From Candidatus Peregrinibacteria bacterium CG11_big_fil_rev_8_21_14_0_20_46_8 (GTDB taxonomy: Bacteria; Patescibacteriota; Gracilibacteria; UBA1369; UM-FILTER-53-11), in the NCBI GenBank assembly GCA_002796025.1, contig PCVQ01000032.1, forward strand, positions 1 to 17,038: a stretch of DNA of 17,038 bases, written 5' to 3'. The notes below the pieces were generated by a model, which was given only the letters and a program-made list of their open reading frames with translations, had not been told where the DNA came from and searched no databases. Shown one piece after another: positions 13,461 to 17,038 of the stretch (position 1 is the first letter of the stretch; each line of letters opens with the position of its first letter). The position numbers and the translations under genes are program-made.

Positions 13461-13909
13461 CTCTCTATTCTACCATAATTCCATACTAGAAGGAAGCCGG
13501 CAATAACCAGATATGAGTCTGCCAAGTTGAAGCTTGGCCAAAACGAGAAGGCGATAAAATCCGTTACTCCGCCATGAATAATTCGGTCAATAAGGTTACT
13601 AAAGCCACCGGCCAACAATAGCGCAAGTATTATTTTTGTATGCCGTTTTTGTATATCGAAGTCCTTTATCACAATGCTGCAAATGATTGCGATCACGAGG
13701 GGAGTAATGAGAATCATGAGTGCATTTGGTACGGGAATACTAAATGCGATTCCCGGATTAAAACTGGAGCGAAGCACAAGGAAATCAGAAATCAGCACAA
13801 GCGGTTGCTCGGTAAAATTTGTTTGCGCGAGATACTTTGTTAGCTGATCGGCAAGAATTGCGACGATGCTGCCTATGCTAATGAGCATCCACATTTTGTG
13901 AAGTTTCAT
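13457..13909 (-). CDS. lspA: Lipoprotein signal peptidase (signal peptidase II)
   Basis: 150 residues from ATG 13909. LspA is a membrane aspartyl protease that cleaves the signal peptide of diacylated prolipoproteins just before the lipid-modified Cys. Four membrane helices: about 7-24, 64-82, 93-105 and 131-146. Family motifs: DQLTK (21-25), RSSFNPGIAF (47-56), GGFSNLIDR (101-109), GGVTDFI with Asp117, and WPSFNLADS (124-132) with Asp131. Asp117 and Asp131 match the catalytic pair. An upstream ATG at 13954 would add 15 residues of non-family sequence overlapping ftsW, so the 13909 start is chosen; a TACACT -10 stands 6 nt before it. It stops in TGA, overlapping the next gene as ATGA, and is divergent from ftsW with 39 nt between starts. 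The family call is very secure. Confidence 0.95.
   Translation of the reverse strand: MKLHKMWMLISIGSIVAILADQLTKYLAQTNFTEQPLVLISDFLVLRSSFNPGIAFSIPVPNALMILITPLVIAIICSIVIKDFDIQKRHTKIILALLLAGGFSNLIDRIIHGGVTDFIAFSFWPSFNLADSYLVIAGFLLVWNYGRIER
13467..13475 (-). promoter_or_regulatory. Possible internal extended -10 before the membrane-protein gene
   Basis: Minus strand TGG-TAGAAT ends 6 nt before ATG 13460, matching the spacing seen at aroE and lspA. It lies in the last codons of lspA, so it could be a chance product of coding sequence. Confidence 0.25.
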
Positions 13910-13915
13910 GTATGC

Positions 13916-13921
13916 AGTGTA
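13916..13921 (-). promoter_or_regulatory. Candidate -10 of lspA, probably leaderless
   Basis: Minus strand TACACT ends 6 nt before ATG 13909. Identical in hexamer and distance to the aroE candidate. It lies inside the 39-nt gap between the lspA and ftsW start codons. Confidence 0.45.
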
Positions 13922-13933
13922 GCAGCAATCGGG

Positions 13934-13939
13934 TATTCT
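13934..13939 (+). promoter_or_regulatory. Candidate -10 of ftsW
   Basis: TATTCT ends 9 nt before ATG 13949. The matching -35 position falls on 13911-13916 (tatgca, poor match), overlapping the lspA -10. RNA would begin 2-3 nt before the ATG. Confidence 0.4.
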
Positions 13940-13948
13940 TGCTCCGCT

Positions 13949-15196
13949 ATGCATGAACGCTCTGGCCGCGTCGATATGGTATTGCTCTTAACCGTCTTCA
14001 TTTTGCTCGTTTTGAGCATTGTAATGATTACGAGTATCGGTGTGCCCAAGAGTATTTCGCTTACAAAACCGCCGGATGTTTTGTTTCCCACATGCGGCCA
14101 GGACGGAGTGGACTGCTTCTTTTTGCTGAAACGTCACGTAGTTCGTATTGCGGTAGGGCTTGTTGCCTTCTTTCTGGGCTTTCGTATTCCAGTTCGCTTT
14201 TGGCGCAAAATAGCAATCCCGCTTTTTGGGTTTACATTTCTCTTGCTTATTTTTGTTTTGTTTGCCGGTTCAACAGTGGGGACAACTGCGCGCGCATGGC
14301 TTATTTTTGCCAATACTTCGGTGCAGCCTGCCGAATTTGCGAAGCTCGCACTTATTTTTTATTTGGGAACCTGGATGGAGCGAAAGGGGAAGGATATTGA
14401 AGATTTTAGAAATGGATTTCTCTCGTTCTGTGTGGTGACTGCTATAATTGTAATTCCCGTTATTTTGCAGCCCGACTTTGGTTCGAGCGTTGTCTTTGCT
14501 GCGATTGCTACCGGTATTTACTTTGTTGCCGGTGCACGGATCCGTCATTTGGCACTTGGCCTTACGATTATCTTTTTTATATCTGTTTTAATTGTTCCTA
14601 ATGTCGGTTACTTAAAGTACCGTTTCGCTTCATTTGTCTCGCCGACCGTAGAAAATTGTCAGCCCGAGCCGGGTAAGGGAGAGATACGCCGTAACTACTG
14701 CTGGCAAACCGAACAGGCGAATATTGCAGTGGGAAGCGGGCGCATTTTTGGAAAGGGCCTGACGCAAGGAATTCAAAAAGCATATTGGCTGCCGCAAGCA
14801 ACCGATGATTTTATCTTTGCAGCTTCAGCTGAGGAGCTTGGGTTTATTCGTACTTCACTGATTGTACTGGCCTATTTTGTTATTGCGTACCGGGGTTTTA
14901 TTATTGCGCACTTTGCTGCGGATAAATATACGATGCTCGTTGCAACAGGCATTACGACCTGGCTTACGGTACAGGCATTTGTGAATATCGCCGTGAATAC
15001 CGGATTAATGCCGGTAACCGGAATTACGCTGCCCTTTATGAGTTACGGTGGTACTTCGATGTTAACAACCTTAGCCGGCGTGGGCATTCTTTTACAAATT
15101 TCTAAATCAACCACTCCATACTATGCGAGTAATACTAACCGGCGGCGGAACGGGCGGTCACGTTCTGCCAAATATGGCCATTTGGCACGAGGTTAA
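13949..15196 (+). CDS. ftsW: SEDS-family peptidoglycan polymerase, FtsW type
   Basis: 415 residues from ATG 13949; an upstream ATG at 13898 adds non-family sequence overlapping lspA. SEDS proteins (FtsW, RodA, SpoVE) polymerise lipid II into glycan strands with a class B penicillin-binding protein. Ten membrane helices are expected and about that many hydrophobic segments are seen. Motifs: TARAWLIF and VQPAEFAKLALI (113-136), LQPDFGSS (173-180), the outer loop GSGRIFGKGLTQG (262-274), DDFIFAASAEELGF (286-299), and VNTGLMPVTGITLPFMSYGGTS (from 349). Asp287 is at the position of the conserved catalytic Asp, but the usual LPExHTDF reads LPQATDDF. Two outer loops hold Cys pairs (49/56, 237/251), possible disulfides. 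murG directly downstream, overlapping by 74 nt, favours FtsW over RodA. The basic C-terminal tail is encoded within the overlap. Confidence 0.92.
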   Translation: MHERSGRVDMVLLLTVFILLVLSIVMITSIGVPKSISLTKPPDVLFPTCGQDGVDCFFLLKRHVVRIAVGLVAFFLGFRIPVRFWRKIAIPLFGFTFLLLIFVLFAGSTVGTTARAWLIFANTSVQPAEFAKLALIFYLGTWMERKGKDIEDFRNGFLSFCVVTAIIVIPVILQPDFGSSVVFAAIATGIYFVAGARIRHLALGLTIIFFISVLIVPNVGYLKYRFASFVSPTVENCQPEPGKGEIRRNYCWQTEQANIAVGSGRIFGKGLTQGIQKAYWLPQATDDFIFAASAEELGFIRTSLIVLAYFVIAYRGFIIAHFAADKYTMLVATGITTWLTVQAFVNIAVNTGLMPVTGITLPFMSYGGTSMLTTLAGVGILLQISKSTTPYYASNTNRRRNGRSRSAKYGHLARG

Positions 15197-16196
15197 GCGG
15201 AAGCATCCCCGTGCAGAAGTTTTCTATATCGGCCAGAGCGGCGATACTATAGAGGCGCGTTTGTGTGCGCACTATGGAATACCGTTCTGCGGAATTCAAG
15301 CCGGAAAGTTGCGCCGGTATGTTGATGTGAAGAATATTGTTGATGCATTTCGTGTGCCGGTTGGTATGTTTCAGGCGTTGCGAGTATTGCGCCGCGAGAG
15401 GCCAGATTTTGTTTTTGCAAAAGGTGGATATGTGAGCGTGCCGGTCGTTATTGCGGCACATATGCTTGGTATTCCGATTTATCTGCATGAATCTGACGTT
15501 ACGCCGGGACTTGCAAATAAAATCTGCGCGCGCTTTGCAAAAAAAGTCTTCGTGAGCTTTGAAGAGACGCGGCAGTACTTTGCAGGTGAGGTTCAAGTGG
15601 TCGGTAATCCGGTGCGCAAAGAAATTTTCCATGGTAATAAAGAAAAAGGGTATGCGTTTACCGGTTTACAAAAAAATAGGCCCGTTTTATTGGTCTTGGG
15701 AGGCTCTACTGGTGCAGTGGCACTTAATAAAATTATTGAGCACAATTTGTCTAAACTTTTGGAGCATACACAGATCGTGCATGTTATGGGACCCGGCAAG
15801 AGTTTTAAACAGAGACCACGCCATACAGGATATGTTGCGTTTGAATATCTCCAAGATGAGCTGCCACATGTATATGCCATTGCAGATTTTGTGATAAGCC
15901 GTGCAGGCAGCGGAACTATTTTTGAGACGCTTGTCTGGAATAAGCCGATGCTGCTCGTGCCGCTGCCGGCAGAAGGAAGCCGCGGAGATCAGATAGAGAA
16001 TGCCCAAGCCTTTGTTGCTCGTGGCTGGGCGGGGATGATAGAGCAAGAAAAAACTTCGGCGGCGGAGTTTGCATATATCATTAAAGATTTTTTGTCAGAT
16101 CAAAAAGCGCTTGATGCAATGAAGGTGGCACAAAAAAAAACCGGAGTGCGCTTTGCGCGCGAGTCGGTTGAAAAAATCGCTATCGCGCTTGCATAA
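15123..16196 (+). CDS. murG: UDP-GlcNAc:lipid I N-acetylglucosamine transferase
   Basis: 357 residues, full family length. MurG transfers GlcNAc from UDP-GlcNAc to lipid I, making lipid II on the cytoplasmic membrane face. It is a GT-B fold enzyme: N-terminal Rossmann domain with GGGTGGHVLPN (7-17), GKLRRY (61-66), KGGYVSVP (100-107) and HESDVTPGLANKI (122-134); C-terminal UDP-GlcNAc domain with GNPVRKE (161-167), GGSTGA (193-198, usually GGSQGA), SRAGSGTIFE (259-268) and DQIENA (289-294). HESD in place of the proteobacterial HEQN resembles the variant common in Firmicutes. ATG 15123 starts the family N-terminus exactly, so the 74-nt overlap with ftsW is real rather than a start error. No Shine-Dalgarno sequence is visible, and translation may be coupled to ftsW. 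Its end overlaps the convergent ligase-like gene by 17 bp. Confidence 0.96.
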   Translation: MRVILTGGGTGGHVLPNMAIWHEVKRKHPRAEVFYIGQSGDTIEARLCAHYGIPFCGIQAGKLRRYVDVKNIVDAFRVPVGMFQALRVLRRERPDFVFAKGGYVSVPVVIAAHMLGIPIYLHESDVTPGLANKICARFAKKVFVSFEETRQYFAGEVQVVGNPVRKEIFHGNKEKGYAFTGLQKNRPVLLVLGGSTGAVALNKIIEHNLSKLLEHTQIVHVMGPGKSFKQRPRHTGYVAFEYLQDELPHVYAIADFVISRAGSGTIFETLVWNKPMLLVPLPAEGSRGDQIENAQAFVARGWAGMIEQEKTSAAEFAYIIKDFLSDQKALDAMKVAQKKTGVRFARESVEKIAIALA

Positions 16197-17038
16197 TTCC
16201 AAATCCAGCAAAAAGCAGTAGCACCGTGCTTGTCTCTTCAAACGAGTGTGTAAAGAGGCCGGCTACACTGATTGCTACGAGTGCAAAAAACAGTCCGTGA
16301 GCCAACGGTTCACTCCGCTTTTTATAGAGCATTTCAAAAAACAAATAGAGCATAGTCAAAAAGAGCGCCAGACCCGGAATGCCCATCTCTCCGCTAATTT
16401 GCAGATACCAGTTTTCGGTTAACACTGGCTCGCCAAAGCGTGCCGTTGCTGGCCCGACTCGTCCTACGCCAATGCCGAGCGGATGCTCGCGCAGGCGCTC
16501 GATTCCTTCTTTAAAATACTGTGCATGAATGCTTGTTGAGAGGTCGCGGATAAATACCGAACGGAGTGTAGAGAATTTTGCACTGTGTTGGATTACGGTT
16601 GCGCTAAACAGCATCACAACAAAAGCAGCTGCAGCGCCCGCATATATTTTCTTTTTAAGATTATCGCTAAATTGAGGCCACGAGAGCACGCAGAGCGACA
16701 GCGCGCCAAAAGTTGCTCCAATCCAAATTGAGCGCGAGAGTGTGAGAACGATGTTGAGTACTGCAATGCAAAGCATGGCATATGCAAACTGCCGCGTTTT
16801 TTTTGCTGGCTTCGTCTTGGCGTTGGCAAACAGCGGCAAGAGCATGCCAACCACCAACAATACATACGTACCGTATCGCGTGGGCCCTCCAAAAGTCGAG
16901 GTAGCACGGCAGAATATCTCTGTGTATTCAAGATATTGGCATGCGGAGAGGGCGCGGCCGGGTGTAAAAAAATCTTGCGAGACTGAGTATCCAAACAAGG
17001 TCAGAAAATCTTGCGGCAAAATGAGTGCATGCAGAATT
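16180..17038 (-). CDS. O-antigen ligase / Wzy-type membrane protein (5' partial)
   Basis: The frame is open to the window edge; the first possible in-window start is TTG 17019, giving 279 residues, and N-terminal membrane helices are probably missing since this family usually has 400 or more. Numbering from that TTG: RATSTFGGPTRYGTYVLL (38-55) matches the R-x-x-S/G-x-F-x-x-P pattern of Wzy_C proteins, then LTLSRSIWIGA (92-102), a large loop with HPLGIGVGRVG (179-189) and ENWYLQISGEMGIPGL (202-217), and closing hydrophobic segments (216-230, 240-257, 264-275). These enzymes join or polymerise undecaprenyl-linked glycans on the outer membrane face of the cytoplasmic membrane. In a monoderm cell it might attach a polymer or glycosylate surface proteins; the substrate cannot be read from sequence. 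It ends in TAG, overlapping murG by 17 bp. Confidence 0.8.
   Translation of the reverse strand, partial: ILHALILPQDFLTLFGYSVSQDFFTPGRALSACQYLEYTEIFCRATSTFGGPTRYGTYVLLVVGMLLPLFANAKTKPAKKTRQFAYAMLCIAVLNIVLTLSRSIWIGATFGALSLCVLSWPQFSDNLKKKIYAGAAAAFVVMLFSATVIQHSAKFSTLRSVFIRDLSTSIHAQYFKEGIERLREHPLGIGVGRVGPATARFGEPVLTENWYLQISGEMGIPGLALFLTMLYLFFEMLYKKRSEPLAHGLFFALVAISVAGLFTHSFEETSTVLLLFAGFGIMQAR

Noticed and set aside
13898..13948. N-terminal extension of FtsW from ATG 13898
   Set aside because: It would overlap the lspA start and both promoter candidates and adds non-family sequence.
1..17038. CRISPR array, insertion sequence or transposase, rRNA or tRNA genes
   Set aside because: No regularly spaced direct repeats of CRISPR length, no transposase-like frame and no RNA gene signature were seen on either strand by eye.

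Overview
The window looks like a piece of a compact bacterial genome with a monoderm-type envelope, most likely a Candidate Phyla Radiation (Patescibacteria) member, possibly Peregrinibacteria-like. That placement is inference. It rests on tight gene packing (tail-to-tail overlaps, a 74-nt ftsW/murG overlap, an ATGA overlap), the near absence of Shine-Dalgarno sequences, several -10 boxes only 6-9 nt before start codons, S-layer-homology (SLH) repeats, and large exported proteins with no recognisable family next to housekeeping envelope genes. Stop codons are mostly TAA, with two TAG and one TGA. The lspA reading frame ends in TGA at the normal family length, so the standard code fits and the TGA=Gly code of Gracilibacteria is not supported.

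Region 1 (1-9294, plus strand) is a probable operon for a cell-surface assembly. A giant protein, cut at its 5' end by the window edge, carries a Leu/Pro-rich N-terminal part, two FecR-like regions, a PKD-like domain with acidic calcium-type loops, three SLH repeats and a thrombospondin-3-like acidic tail. Four proteins follow, each with a signal peptide, at spacings from +16 nt to overlaps of 10-17 nt. None belongs to a family I recognise. Their mature parts are cysteine-containing and helical or low-complexity, and one has a CxxCH motif. This is the best candidate for an undescribed system here.

Region 2 (9295-10044) looks empty in a long-ORF view but encodes two small minus-strand genes: a 56-aa excisionase/MerR-type helix-turn-helix protein (GTG start) and, 10 nt later, a 59-aa CxxC-x10-CxxC zinc-ribbon-like protein. 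Upstream lies an AT-rich tract (about 19% GC over 9781-9960) with an inverted repeat over a candidate promoter, phased near-tandem repeats and several AGTTAA motifs. It may be an operator or a mobile-element remnant.

Region 3 (10045-17038) is envelope and housekeeping: an orphan 191-aa protein, an MscS-type channel (minus), aroE (plus), a polytopic membrane protein and lspA (minus, ATGA-coupled), a divergent ftsW-murG pair (plus), and the C-terminal part of an O-antigen-ligase-type membrane protein (minus, cut by the window end). ftsW, murG and the ligase-like gene belong to cell-wall and surface-glycan assembly. LspA would process lipoproteins, and SLH domains usually bind secondary wall polymers, so much of the window concerns building the cell envelope.
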